Assembly: GCA_002320605.1 (NCBI GenBank)
Contig: DCKG01000036.1
Location: forward strand, 35,512 to 89,116
Direction: 5' to 3'
DNA from: Bacteroidales bacterium UBA1680
GTDB lineage: Bacteria; Bacteroidota; Bacteroidia; Bacteroidales; UBA932
Length of the DNA: 53,605 bases
The notes below the pieces were generated by a model. That model ran no database searches. It was given only the letters and a program-made list of their open reading frames with translations, and had not been told where the DNA came from. A program made the translations under genes and the position numbers. Shown here in pieces: positions 33,330 through 41,401 of this stretch; position 1 is the stretch's first letter, and each line of letters starts with the position of its first letter.

Positions 33330-33905
33330 TTAGGAATTCTTTCCGCCATTGAATATGCTGCCGATGCCAGGCATCTCGGATTTCTCCTTATCTTCGGCAA
33401 GATATTCAGCGGTAGTGAAATGCAGCATGTTCGCCACTATCGAGGAAGGCCACTGGCGCACCATCGTGTTCAGTTTGGTCACGCAGTCGTTGTAGACCAT
33501 TCTGGAGAGGCGCACGTTTTCCTCGTATTGCTTGATGCCATTCATGCTGTTGTTGAAAACATCGTTCGCTTTCAGCTCCGGATAGCGCTCCACGACCACG
33601 TTCAGCCTGCCCAGGATGTCGTTCACTGCGGCATTCTGCTGGTTCACGTCTTCGGCGGTGCTAGGTGTGCTGATCTTGCGCTGCCCGATGACATCCATCA
33701 GGGTGTCGTGCTCGTGAGCGTCATATTGCTTCGTCATTTCAACCAAGGCTGTGACAGCATCCCAGCGGGTCTTCAGCTGAGCGTTTATCTGACCTATGGC
33801 ATTCTTCATCTTCTCCTGTAAAGAAACGAGCTGGCGCTGGGTGGAGAGTATGTAAAGCAAGCAGATCGCCACTATGGCGATGATGACGATGATTGTGGTT
33901 GTCAT
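33330..33905 (-). CDS. lemA: LemA family protein
   Basis: Small membrane-anchored protein of unknown function, with a single N-terminal helix (MTTTIIVIIAIVAICLLYIL) and a helical bundle domain. It is 191 residues from the ATG at 33905. The family core is clear: GQINAQLKTRWDAVTALVEM, ERYPELKANDVFNN near residue 110, and VRLSRMVYNDCVTKLN. The frame is open to 34028 but that part would overlap folK and the promoter at 33929-33960, so the shorter form is preferred. It is co-transcribed with the DUF2207 gene. Confidence 0.92.
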   Translation of the reverse strand: MTTTIIVIIAIVAICLLYILSTQRQLVSLQEKMKNAIGQINAQLKTRWDAVTALVEMTKQYDAHEHDTLMDVIGQRKISTPSTAEDVNQQNAAVNDILGRLNVVVERYPELKANDVFNNSMNGIKQYEENVRLSRMVYNDCVTKLNTMVRQWPSSIVANMLHFTTAEYLAEDKEKSEMPGIGSIFNGGKNS

Positions 33906-33928
33906 AATTAGTCTGTTGTCTGATTGTC

Positions 33929-33960
33929 CAAAAATATAATTATTTGACGTAGAAATCAAA
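33929..33960 (-). promoter_or_regulatory. Promoter of lemA-DUF2207 operon
   Basis: On the minus strand TTTG (33960-33957), 20 nt, then TATTTTTG (33936-33929): both Bacteroidota promoter elements at ideal spacing, 24 nt before the lemA ATG. Confidence 0.65.
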
Positions 33961-34014
33961 AAATTTTGAGATTTCAATAAAAGAACCGAAATTAAATGAA
34001 TAAATATTTGAGTT

Positions 34015-34500
34015 ATGGGATTCGTCACTATTTATTTTTCGCTTGGAAGCAATCTTGGAATAAGAGAAAAGAATATCGTCACAGCTATAAGCCTGATGGA
34101 TAAGGCCTTTGGCTGCAGATGCGTCACGCTTTCCAAATTCATAGAGACGAAGCCTATGGGATTCACTGGGGGTAAATTCTTGAATGCTGTTGCGTTGTAC
34201 AAGGTTTTAATGCAAGAAGGGGCTGTGGAGAAAGGGGCTCTGGATGTGCTGGATAAGGTGAAGGCCATAGAGCGGTCGATGGGAAGGACGGATGAGCCTG
34301 AATATGACGCCGATAGCAAAAGAATATACCATTCCAGGATCATAGACATAGATATTCTGTTCTACGGGAACGAGCGTATTGATAATGAAAGGCTTACTAT
34401 TCCGCACAAGGACATTGAGAATAGGCCGTTCGTGATGGTGCCGCTCAAGGAGATTGCCGAGCCGTCGCTGATGGAGGCTTTTCCTGAATATTTTGAATGA
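34015..34500 (+). CDS. folK: 2-amino-4-hydroxy-6-hydroxymethyldihydropteridine diphosphokinase
   Basis: Folate-pathway kinase that transfers pyrophosphate from ATP to 6-hydroxymethyl-dihydropterin. The 161 residues include the N-terminal YFSLGSNLGIREKNI near residue 7, TKPMGF, KFLNAVA, and the metal/ATP motif HSRIIDIDILFYGNE near residue 105, then LTIPHKDIENRPFVMVPL. Length is typical. It is divergent from lemA and convergent with the DUF5686 gene; no other folate gene is adjacent. Confidence 0.95.
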   Translation: MGFVTIYFSLGSNLGIREKNIVTAISLMDKAFGCRCVTLSKFIETKPMGFTGGKFLNAVALYKVLMQEGAVEKGALDVLDKVKAIERSMGRTDEPEYDADSKRIYHSRIIDIDILFYGNERIDNERLTIPHKDIENRPFVMVPLKEIAEPSLMEAFPEYFE

Positions 34501-34520
34501 AGGTTGGGCTGATAGGTTGG

Positions 34521-36611
34521 CTATTTCCATCGGCCGAAGAGCTCGACTGAGAAACGGAAGCCGAGAGCCTGATATTTCCAGTTTCTGGCGGAAAGGTATA
34601 TTCCTAGAGAAAACAGGCGGTTGGTGAAAGCGTAGCCATATTCAGTGTAGGGATGGATGCTGTCAGTGAGAAGGAAGTTGACATAGAAACGTTCTTTTTC
34701 AATCATTTCGCTGAAGAAAGGAATCATATAGGAAATCATCATCGGCTGCTCGTAGGTCAGGTTCGATCGATAGTAATATTTAGAGACGTTGTACCAAGCA
34801 GGATTCAGCAACTGGAATTCGCCGCTCCAGTCATCGTTCCAGCCGCCGGGAAGATTATTCTCTCGGAAATTGGAATAGTCCAGGAAGTAAATGTCCTGGC
34901 TTTTGTCGGTGTAAAGCCCGCCTCCGACCCTGATTGACATGGAGCTAACATTGCTGAAATTCTTGATCCAGCTCATGTCGCCCTCGAATTTCTCATATTC
35001 AATTCCTGATTTCATAACTCCCTTGATGCCTCTTTCATAGTCAAGAGTCAGCACCGGTCCCTTCTCTTTAAATGGCTTGAAAGTGAGTTCCAGGCTCGGG
35101 GCGAAAGTCTTGTAAACCGTTGGCTGCCCTGCCTCTTCGAATTCCTTTTTATCAACTGGCGACCGTCTGTGGTATGTTGCGCAAATCTCTGCGCTGAACC
35201 AGTCCGTAAAGTCGTAAGCCACATGAAGTTTGTAATAATTGTCGGTGTAATATTTCAGGTCCATGTTCTTGAAACGGATGGAATCTGGGTTCATCTTAAT
35301 CAGCATTTCACGCACGGAAGAGTTCGTGATGCGGTTTCCGTTTCCGACCGTGAAATCTATCGTGCCGTTCCTTCCCGCATCGAAAACATAGGAGAACGGG
35401 GCATCGAGGAAAAACTGCCTCTTGGAGAACATATATCCCATTTTGACACGAAAATGGAAGTCTGAATTATCGGTGAGCACATATTTTCCGCGAATGTCGT
35501 ACCTGTAACTGAGACCCTTGCTGTGGGAATAGTTCAGGTAGCTTGGGTTGAGGAGAGGGGAGAATTTCACGGACAGGTTATCTTTGGGTCCGAGGCCGGT
35601 GGTGAAGCTGTTCATTAATGCCTGTTGCATGGTGTTCCATGCCTTTTTGTAAATCTTGTTCTCGATCTTGTCTTTCTTGCTGACGGGATTCACGTTCTGA
35701 AGGGAATCGTACCTTGCATAAATAGCTTTGTCTGCCTCGGTAAGCTGGCAAGGCCGAAGGCTGTCAAGGGAATATTGCGTCGAGACGGAATCTGGGAAGT
35801 CTTTCGGGGATAGAAACAGGCAGAAGATGCTAGCTTTCAGCTTATTGTTCATGAAGCTGAAAGAGACTGTGAGGTCGCTCCTGACAGGCAGCACTGGAAT
35901 GGATTCGTTCATGTCCATGTCAATGTTGAACTTGAACAGGTCGTATTCCCCTGCGAATTTGGTTCTTAATACTTTTCCTGAGGCTTTGTCGATCACTGCC
36001 TCTCCTTTTACGAATTGAGTGTTCTTGACCCGGGGCTTGAATATTATGCGAGAGGTGCTGTCGGTGACTTCGGTTATCTTATACCTGTAGAATTTTGCGT
36101 TTGTCTTGTTGAAAGGTGACAGAACGTTATTCTTGAAAAAGGTTTTTGAATATATGTCAGGGGTATATAGCTCGATTATGGGCAGCATGGCATCGTTCTT
36201 TATCGGAATGGTGCCGTCGGATGCCAGGTCGATTTTTTCCCTAGCCTTGGCGTCGTTGAACCAGACCGTCCCATAGTATTCCTTTATGTAGTCCGGATGC
36301 TCTTTAGAGATTACGTAAAGGGTAGGTATGAGCCTCATTATGCTGTTGCGATTCTCCGTGTGGATTAGCCACTTCACGTAGACATCGCTTTTCTGCTCCT
36401 GGGTTCCTCCATTCACGGAGCTCGAAAAGGCCATGATTTTCCGTACGATGTCCGACTTGCTATCCGTGAATTTAGCCTTTACGGTGTCGCACGCAAGAAT
36501 CGTGTCCACGACTATCGGCACTTCGGCATAGGCAGTCAGGGATATCAGCGAGAAAAAGGCGGCCAGCAGTAGCTTCCCTGCCTTAAATATTATTATGTTA
36601 TGAACTTTCAC
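34521..36611 (-). CDS. DUF5686-type outer-membrane protein
   Basis: The 696-residue exported protein has a signal peptide (hydrophobic core LLLAAFFSLISLTAYA, cleavage near residue 29), a mixed N-terminal half including VKGEAVIDKASGKVLRTKF near residue 220, and a C-terminal half rich in alternating aromatic strands ending LGFRFSVELFGRWK, like a beta-barrel. It lacks the carboxypeptidase-like N-terminal domain often seen in related proteins of this phylum. Only a GTG start is available at 36611 upstream of the signal peptide. The function is unknown; the family assignment is from overall pattern and the terminal motif. Confidence 0.7.
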   Translation of the reverse strand: MKVHNIIIFKAGKLLLAAFFSLISLTAYAEVPIVVDTILACDTVKAKFTDSKSDIVRKIMAFSSSVNGGTQEQKSDVYVKWLIHTENRNSIMRLIPTLYVISKEHPDYIKEYYGTVWFNDAKAREKIDLASDGTIPIKNDAMLPIIELYTPDIYSKTFFKNNVLSPFNKTNAKFYRYKITEVTDSTSRIIFKPRVKNTQFVKGEAVIDKASGKVLRTKFAGEYDLFKFNIDMDMNESIPVLPVRSDLTVSFSFMNNKLKASIFCLFLSPKDFPDSVSTQYSLDSLRPCQLTEADKAIYARYDSLQNVNPVSKKDKIENKIYKKAWNTMQQALMNSFTTGLGPKDNLSVKFSPLLNPSYLNYSHSKGLSYRYDIRGKYVLTDNSDFHFRVKMGYMFSKRQFFLDAPFSYVFDAGRNGTIDFTVGNGNRITNSSVREMLIKMNPDSIRFKNMDLKYYTDNYYKLHVAYDFTDWFSAEICATYHRRSPVDKKEFEEAGQPTVYKTFAPSLELTFKPFKEKGPVLTLDYERGIKGVMKSGIEYEKFEGDMSWIKNFSNVSSMSIRVGGGLYTDKSQDIYFLDYSNFRENNLPGGWNDDWSGEFQLLNPAWYNVSKYYYRSNLTYEQPMMISYMIPFFSEMIEKERFYVNFLLTDSIHPYTEYGYAFTNRLFSLGIYLSARNWKYQALGFRFSVELFGRWK

Positions 36612-36633
36612 TATTAATATAATGGTTCGTGCG

Positions 36634-37830
36634 TCAAGTCGATTCCATCAGTTTCCTGAGGTCGGTAGAGAGAAATTCCTCAATGGACATGGCTCCATCG
36701 GTGCCAACCGTGAACGCAAGGTCAGGATGGAACTTTTCTCTGAATACAGATATGCCTTTGTTGAACGAGTTAGCTCCGCTCTTGACCTCAATTGCTAAAC
36801 ACTTGAGGTTGTCTGCCACCACGAAGTCAACCTCGTCTTTCCCGTCACGCCAATAGAATATTTTATAGCCCCATTCATCCGCAAGATTCAGAAGGTGAGC
36901 CCCCACGGCGCTTTCCATCCATCTTCCGAGAATTTTCGGAGAGAGAAACACGTCTTCGTAGCTGTCATCTGAGAGTGCGCTCAGCAGGGCTGTGTTGTAA
37001 ACCATCAGTTTGGGCACGGAATTATATTTTCTTGCATTGTCTACAGAATATTTCTGCAGGCCGCAAAGGAGCCGCGATTCGTCAAGAGTATTGAGATAAT
37101 TTGCAAGGGTAGTGACATTTCCGCTATCCTGTAGCCGGCCGAGTATCTTATTGAGCGACAGCTCTTTCCCTGAATATTCGCACCCAAGCTCCATCAGCCG
37201 GCGCATCAATTCGGGTTTCAGGATAGCCTTCGTGCCAATCACATCTTTCTCGACAGCAGGAGCTATGATGCTGTCCTTGACATATCTTTTCCATCGCCTA
37301 ACTTCTTTGATATATCGCGCACCTCCAGGGTAGCCACCGAAAAAGACATATTCATTAAGGCTGAATCCGAAAGCCTCCTTCATTTCAGGGTAGTTCCAGT
37401 GCGGCATGAGGATGAGTTCAAAGCGTCCTGCCAGCGATTCCGTGAGTCCATCTTTGATAAGGAGGCGAGAGCTTCCAAGCAGTACCACTTTCAGATTCAC
37501 GTCATGGAATGTGTCTGCATCCCACTCTTTCTTAACTACCTCGCTCCAGTTGTCGATTTTCTGAATCTCATCAATTACTAGCAGGAACTCCTTGTAGCCG
37601 AAATTCTGCATCCTGAGCCTTGCTGCCGCCCAGACCTCGCTGATCCAGCCTCTGTTTGATTTATCTACGGAATCCGCATTCTCGAAAAGATATGGAACGG
37701 GGCTGTTTTCAAGGACCTGCCGTACCATCGTAGATTTGCCGATCTGCCTTGAGCCAGAGATAACTTGAATCGTTGCTCTCGGTTCCTGGATTCTGGACAT
37801 CAATATGTCATATTGTTTGCGTCTGAACAT
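36634..37830 (-). CDS. AAA ATPase with DUF4143 domain
   Basis: Orphan ATP-binding protein of the family common in multiple copies in Bacteroidota and archaea. The 398 residues contain Walker A SGSRQIGKST near residue 25, Walker B LLVIDEIQKIDNW near residue 85, sensor-like VVLLGSSRLL, a winged-helix middle region, and a C-terminal DUF4143 domain with a PD-(D/E)xK-like pattern (DEVDFVVADNLKCLAIEVKS near residue 340). That pattern suggests a nuclease-like fold, but activity in this family is not established. Three 12-bp repeats at a 22-bp period lie 38-93 nt upstream of its start and could bind a regulator or the protein itself. Confidence 0.9.
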   Translation of the reverse strand: MFRRKQYDILMSRIQEPRATIQVISGSRQIGKSTMVRQVLENSPVPYLFENADSVDKSNRGWISEVWAAARLRMQNFGYKEFLLVIDEIQKIDNWSEVVKKEWDADTFHDVNLKVVLLGSSRLLIKDGLTESLAGRFELILMPHWNYPEMKEAFGFSLNEYVFFGGYPGGARYIKEVRRWKRYVKDSIIAPAVEKDVIGTKAILKPELMRRLMELGCEYSGKELSLNKILGRLQDSGNVTTLANYLNTLDESRLLCGLQKYSVDNARKYNSVPKLMVYNTALLSALSDDSYEDVFLSPKILGRWMESAVGAHLLNLADEWGYKIFYWRDGKDEVDFVVADNLKCLAIEVKSGANSFNKGISVFREKFHPDLAFTVGTDGAMSIEEFLSTDLRKLMEST

Positions 37831-37867
37831 CGTTGGAATGAGTATTTATTCTCTCTGCAAATATGCA

Positions 37868-37923
37868 AAAATTCTCAATTTAACGCAAAAAAATTCTCAA
37901 TCTATGGCCTGAAAATTCTCAAT
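37868..37923. repeat. Three phased direct repeats AAAATTCTCAAT
   Basis: Identical 12-mers at 37868-37879, 37890-37901 and 37912-37923, exactly 22 bp apart, in the promoter region of the minus-strand DUF4143 ATPase gene. The last two share two further bases (CT). Confidence 0.85.
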
Positions 37924-37963
37924 CTGCACCAAAAAAAACGTGACACTGGCGTGCGTGTATGTG

Positions 37964-39313
37964 CTAGAAGTTGTTGTAGTTCACGGCTTTGCGAGTGCTC
38001 CGAATGCTCATTGAAGGGAACCAGATGTCGTCTGGCGTGAGGCCGCAGGAATCGATGGCTTCGAAGCAATATTCCAGTCTCCCAAGGTTGTCTGCGCCCA
38101 TATTGTTTGTGCCGAAGGTGAACTTTATCCCACGAGCCTTGGCCCTCTTTATGATGTCGAAGCTAGGAATGCGGTAACGGGCGTTGATTTCCAGCGCCAT
38201 GTGATATTTCTCAAGCACGTCCAGAACCTTGTCCACTCGCCCCGAAGTCCACAACTTTTCGTAATCCTTTTGCATCGCATCCGGGAGGTAAGTCGGGTTC
38301 GCATAGAAATCTGCTGGCTCGTTCGTGAGAATCTTCACTGTCTGATCCACTATGTAGTCCATGTACTGCTCCTGGGTCATTCCGTACAGGTTGACCTCCT
38401 CTGGGTGGTACAAGCGAGTGATTTTGCCCTTCTTGTCCACTATGGTCATGGCATCCGTGAAGAGATATTCAAAGGCACTGAGAGTCTCCGGCTTTACGGT
38501 GGTTATCCATTTTCGGCCCTCGCCCTGCACGCCATACAGGAACGGAGAGAGCTTCACATCGTCAATATATTCATATAATTCCTTGTCTGTAGCATACATT
38601 CTGCCGTCTCCCCCTTCGCCGGCATTAGGCGACACTCCGTAGTTTATGCCATAGTTGAGGGACCTGCCCCAGGCTATTTCTTTGGTGAGGCCGCCTTTTA
38701 GGTGCACGTGGTAGTCGATTACAGGGAAGCCCTGCTGCTGCAGGCGTATGACTTTGTCGCTTTGCTCGTCAACAGGTGGAAGCGTGTCGGACGGGTTCTT
38801 TTCCCCTTCTGGCAATGCGCTGATTTTAATGTCTTTAACCTTGGTCAGTCCGATGCTGCCTTTGAAATAGCACTCCCCTTTTCCAAGGAGCATGCCGGAA
38901 TATTCATCTATCCTGAAAGGCTTTTCTGGTTCGGTGTAGCAGACGATTTCTATGTCATTCAATTTAACGCTGATATTTTTGCCGCGCACTGCTAATTCGA
39001 AGTTAAACCATTCATTGTCAGGCACTATGGAGCGGTAACGATTTCTTATGCCGGTGAGGCTTCCCGTCTTTGTGGTGCCGTCAATCGCTCCCCCGTGGAA
39101 CCTGACTTCGTAGCCACTGGTACCGTCGGAGGCGAAGAGCAGGTCTGCCGCCGATGTGTTGTCGGTCATTACTTGGCAAGTGAGCTTGAAATTCTCAGAA
39201 GGACATTTTACTTTGACTGTGCTGCCAGGCTTGAGGTCTGCCGTGGTAGGATTGCCGCAGGAAGCAGCTATTGCAGCAACCATGACGGCGAAAAATAAAT
39301 GAATATGTTTCAT
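37964..39313 (-). CDS. Lipoprotein with DUF1080-like and metallohydrolase (PHP/amidohydrolase-like) domains
   Basis: Predicted exported lipoprotein of 449 residues. The start at 39313 gives a lipoprotein signal peptide with lipobox AIAASC (Cys near residue 18). Residues about 25-170 resemble the concanavalin-like DUF1080 (3-keto-disaccharide hydrolase) fold: SGYEVRFHGG, DNEWFNFELAVRGKNISVKL and GSIGLTKVKDIKIS. From about 200 a TIM-barrel-like metal hydrolase begins with VIDYHVHLKGG (His-x-His) and contains LEINARYRIPS and KFTFGTNN. The frame is open to 39454, but that part lacks a signal and overlaps glyS upstream sequence. The substrate is unknown; both domains suggest sugar metabolism. Confidence 0.75.
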   Translation of the reverse strand: MKHIHLFFAVMVAAIAASCGNPTTADLKPGSTVKVKCPSENFKLTCQVMTDNTSAADLLFASDGTSGYEVRFHGGAIDGTTKTGSLTGIRNRYRSIVPDNEWFNFELAVRGKNISVKLNDIEIVCYTEPEKPFRIDEYSGMLLGKGECYFKGSIGLTKVKDIKISALPEGEKNPSDTLPPVDEQSDKVIRLQQQGFPVIDYHVHLKGGLTKEIAWGRSLNYGINYGVSPNAGEGGDGRMYATDKELYEYIDDVKLSPFLYGVQGEGRKWITTVKPETLSAFEYLFTDAMTIVDKKGKITRLYHPEEVNLYGMTQEQYMDYIVDQTVKILTNEPADFYANPTYLPDAMQKDYEKLWTSGRVDKVLDVLEKYHMALEINARYRIPSFDIIKRAKARGIKFTFGTNNMGADNLGRLEYCFEAIDSCGLTPDDIWFPSMSIRSTRKAVNYNNF

Positions 39314-39361
39314 CGCGATGTGGTTTAATATGCAAAAATATGAAATCACGGACAAATTGCA

Positions 39362-39369
39362 TAAATTTG
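39362..39369 (+). promoter_or_regulatory. Putative -7 element for glyS
   Basis: TAAATTTG is an exact TAnnTTTG match, 26 nt before the glyS ATG at 39396. It argues against the upstream in-frame start at 39318. Confidence 0.5.
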
Positions 39370-39395
39370 TAGACTGTAAATTATTTAAGGATATC

Positions 39396-40934
39396 ATGAC
39401 ACAGGACGAACTGTTCAAGGTGCTGGTTGCGCATTGCAAGGAGTACGGATTCATATTCCCATCCAGCGAAATTTATGACGGTCTGGCGGCAGTCTATGAC
39501 TATGGCCAGAATGGCGTGGAATTGAAGAATAACATCAAGCAGTATTGGTGGAACGCCATGACCAGACTGAATGAAAATATAGTGGGAATAGACTCTTGCA
39601 TATTCATGCATCCTAAGACTTGGGTGGCATCTGGGCACGTGGCTGCGTTCAACGACCCTCTGATAGATAATAAAGACTCCAAGAAAAGGTACCGCGCAGA
39701 CAACCTTATCGAGGACTATCTCGGAAAGATAGAGGAGAAGATGAACAAAGAGGTGGAGAAGGGCCGCAAGCGCTTCAGGGATGCTTTCAACGAGGAGCAG
39801 TTCAAGGCTACGAATCCGAATTACCTCCGCGAAAAGACAAAATACGAAGAGGTACATAATCGTTATGTGGCTGCAGAGCAGGCCAACGATCTGAAAGAGT
39901 ATAAGCAGATCATCCTGGACTGCGACATCGTGGATCCTATTTCTGGAACCAAGAACTGGACTGACGTGCGCCAGTTCAACCTGATGTTCTCCACTCAGAT
40001 CAGCAACACAGGCGATGCGGACGACAAAATCTACCTTCGCCCTGAGACAGCCCAGGGCATATTCATTGAATATCTCAACGTGCAGAAGACGGGCCGCATG
40101 AAGATTCCTTTCGGAATCGCACAGATAGGCAAGGCTTTCAGGAATGAAATCGTCGCCCGCCAGTTCATATTCAGGATGAGGGAATTCGAGCAGATGGAAA
40201 TGGAATTCTTCTGCCGCCCTGGAACCGAGATGGAATGGTTCAAAAAGTGGAAAGAAGCGCGCATGAAGTGGCACGTGAACCTGGGCATGGGAGCTGAAAA
40301 TTACCGCTTCCATGACCATGAGAAGCTGGCTCACTATGCCAATGCCGCCACCGACATAGAGTTCAACTTCCCTTTCGGCTTCAAGGAGCTTGAAGGAATA
40401 CATTCCAGAACGGATTACGACCTTAGCAATCACCAGAGGCTCTCAGGGAAGAAAATCCAGTATTTCGACCCGGAGACCGGCGAGAGTTACGTGCCATATT
40501 GCGTGGAGACTTCAATCGGCGTGGACAGGATGTTCCTGGCTGTGCTGAGCCATTCGTACCGCGTAGAACAGCTTGAAGGTGGGGAATCAAGGGTGGTGCT
40601 GAGCATTCCTGCCCCTCTGGCTCCGGTGAAGGCAGCCGTGCTGCCTCTGCTCAACAAGGATGGTTTGCCGGAGAAGGCTCAGGAGTTGATGAACCTTTTG
40701 AAATACGACTTCAACTGCCAGTACGAGGCAAAGGACACGATCGGAAGGCGCTATCGCCGTCAAGATGCCATAGGAACGCCATTCTGCGTGACCATAGACC
40801 ACGATACCCTGGAGGACAACGCAGTGACTATCCGCGAGCGCGACACCATGGAGCAGAGAAGGGTGCCGATTGCCGAGGTGCACGACATCATCGACAGGCA
40901 AGTTAATATGAACAACCTGCTTCGCAGCCTGTAG
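39396..40934 (+). CDS. glyS: Glycine--tRNA ligase (homodimeric type)
   Basis: Class II aminoacyl-tRNA synthetase charging tRNA-Gly. From ATG 39396 it is 512 residues, the usual length of the single-chain alpha2 type found in Bacteroidota. Visible: EIYDGLAAVYDYGQNGVELK near residue 25, HPKTWVASGHVAAFNDPL, motif 2 region FRNEIVARQFIFRMREFEQM (GIAQIGKAFRNE precedes it), motif 3 ETSIGVDRMFLAVL near residue 370, and a C-terminal anticodon-binding domain ending QVNMNNLLRSL. The next gene starts 2 nt after the stop, so they are co-transcribed. Confidence 0.96.
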   Translation: MTQDELFKVLVAHCKEYGFIFPSSEIYDGLAAVYDYGQNGVELKNNIKQYWWNAMTRLNENIVGIDSCIFMHPKTWVASGHVAAFNDPLIDNKDSKKRYRADNLIEDYLGKIEEKMNKEVEKGRKRFRDAFNEEQFKATNPNYLREKTKYEEVHNRYVAAEQANDLKEYKQIILDCDIVDPISGTKNWTDVRQFNLMFSTQISNTGDADDKIYLRPETAQGIFIEYLNVQKTGRMKIPFGIAQIGKAFRNEIVARQFIFRMREFEQMEMEFFCRPGTEMEWFKKWKEARMKWHVNLGMGAENYRFHDHEKLAHYANAATDIEFNFPFGFKELEGIHSRTDYDLSNHQRLSGKKIQYFDPETGESYVPYCVETSIGVDRMFLAVLSHSYRVEQLEGGESRVVLSIPAPLAPVKAAVLPLLNKDGLPEKAQELMNLLKYDFNCQYEAKDTIGRRYRRQDAIGTPFCVTIDHDTLEDNAVTIRERDTMEQRRVPIAEVHDIIDRQVNMNNLLRSL

Positions 40935-40936
40935 TC

Positions 40937-41332
40937 ATGACTTACCGAGGCTCTGGCGTCAAGGGATTCGCAAAGGGGCGGGCTTTCGTCGTGAAAGAAG
41001 GCGAAGGCAGAAATCCTTTTGAAGATATTCCTGAAGGCAGCATCCTCGTTTCTAAGAATATTTCGTTAGCCGACTCTGTTTTTGTCGATTTCAAGAGGGT
41101 TGTTGGCATGGTCACAGAAGAACCAGATGCTGACGGGCAGGTTTGTACTCTTGCCAGCGGACTTGGCATTCCTGCAGTGAGTGGCATAGAGAGCTGCACA
41201 AAAAATATAGTGACAGGCGACAGGCTTTTAATTCGTAATCTGGATGTTTTAGTTAATCCGGACTTAATAGAGGTCAATGAATTCGAAGAATTGCGCCGAA
41301 ATTCAGACAGACAGCTAAGCCTCGACATCTGA
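40937..41332 (+). CDS. Stand-alone PEP-utilising-enzyme mobile-like domain lacking the histidine
   Basis: A 131-residue protein resembling the swivelling phosphohistidine domain of PEP synthase and pyruvate phosphate dikinase: GVKGFAKGRAFVV, EGSILVSKNISLADS and LASGLGIPAVSGIES followed by IVTGDRLLI. In active domains the segment reads T-S-H-A-A-I-L-A-R before LGIPAV. Here it reads DADGQVCTLASG, putting Gln68 at the phospho-histidine position, so phosphotransfer is not expected. It begins 2 nt after glyS and lies 69 nt before gltB. No partner ATP-grasp or PEP-binding domain is nearby. A regulatory or structural role is possible; I do not know its function. Confidence 0.7.
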   Translation: MTYRGSGVKGFAKGRAFVVKEGEGRNPFEDIPEGSILVSKNISLADSVFVDFKRVVGMVTEEPDADGQVCTLASGLGIPAVSGIESCTKNIVTGDRLLIRNLDVLVNPDLIEVNEFEELRRNSDRQLSLDI

Positions 41333-41360
41333 AAAGCTTTCACTTTTAAAAAAAGATTGC

Positions 41361-41368
41361 TATCTTTA
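41361..41368 (+). promoter_or_regulatory. Putative -7 element for gltBD
   Basis: TATCTTTA matches TAnnTTTG except for the last base, 33 nt before the gltB ATG. Confidence 0.35.
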
Positions 41369-41401
41369 ACTCGCATATAAACGACGAACTTAAAAATAGC
41401 A

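Noticed and set aside
33906..34028. Longer lemA form starting at 34028
   Set aside because: The extension would cross a promoter with ideal -33/-7 spacing and overlap the divergent folK start; the LemA membrane helix begins at 33905.
39381..40433. 350-codon open frame antisense to glyS
   Set aside because: It is a shadow of the strongly conserved glyS coding frame, with no family resemblance, no signal and unusual residue content.
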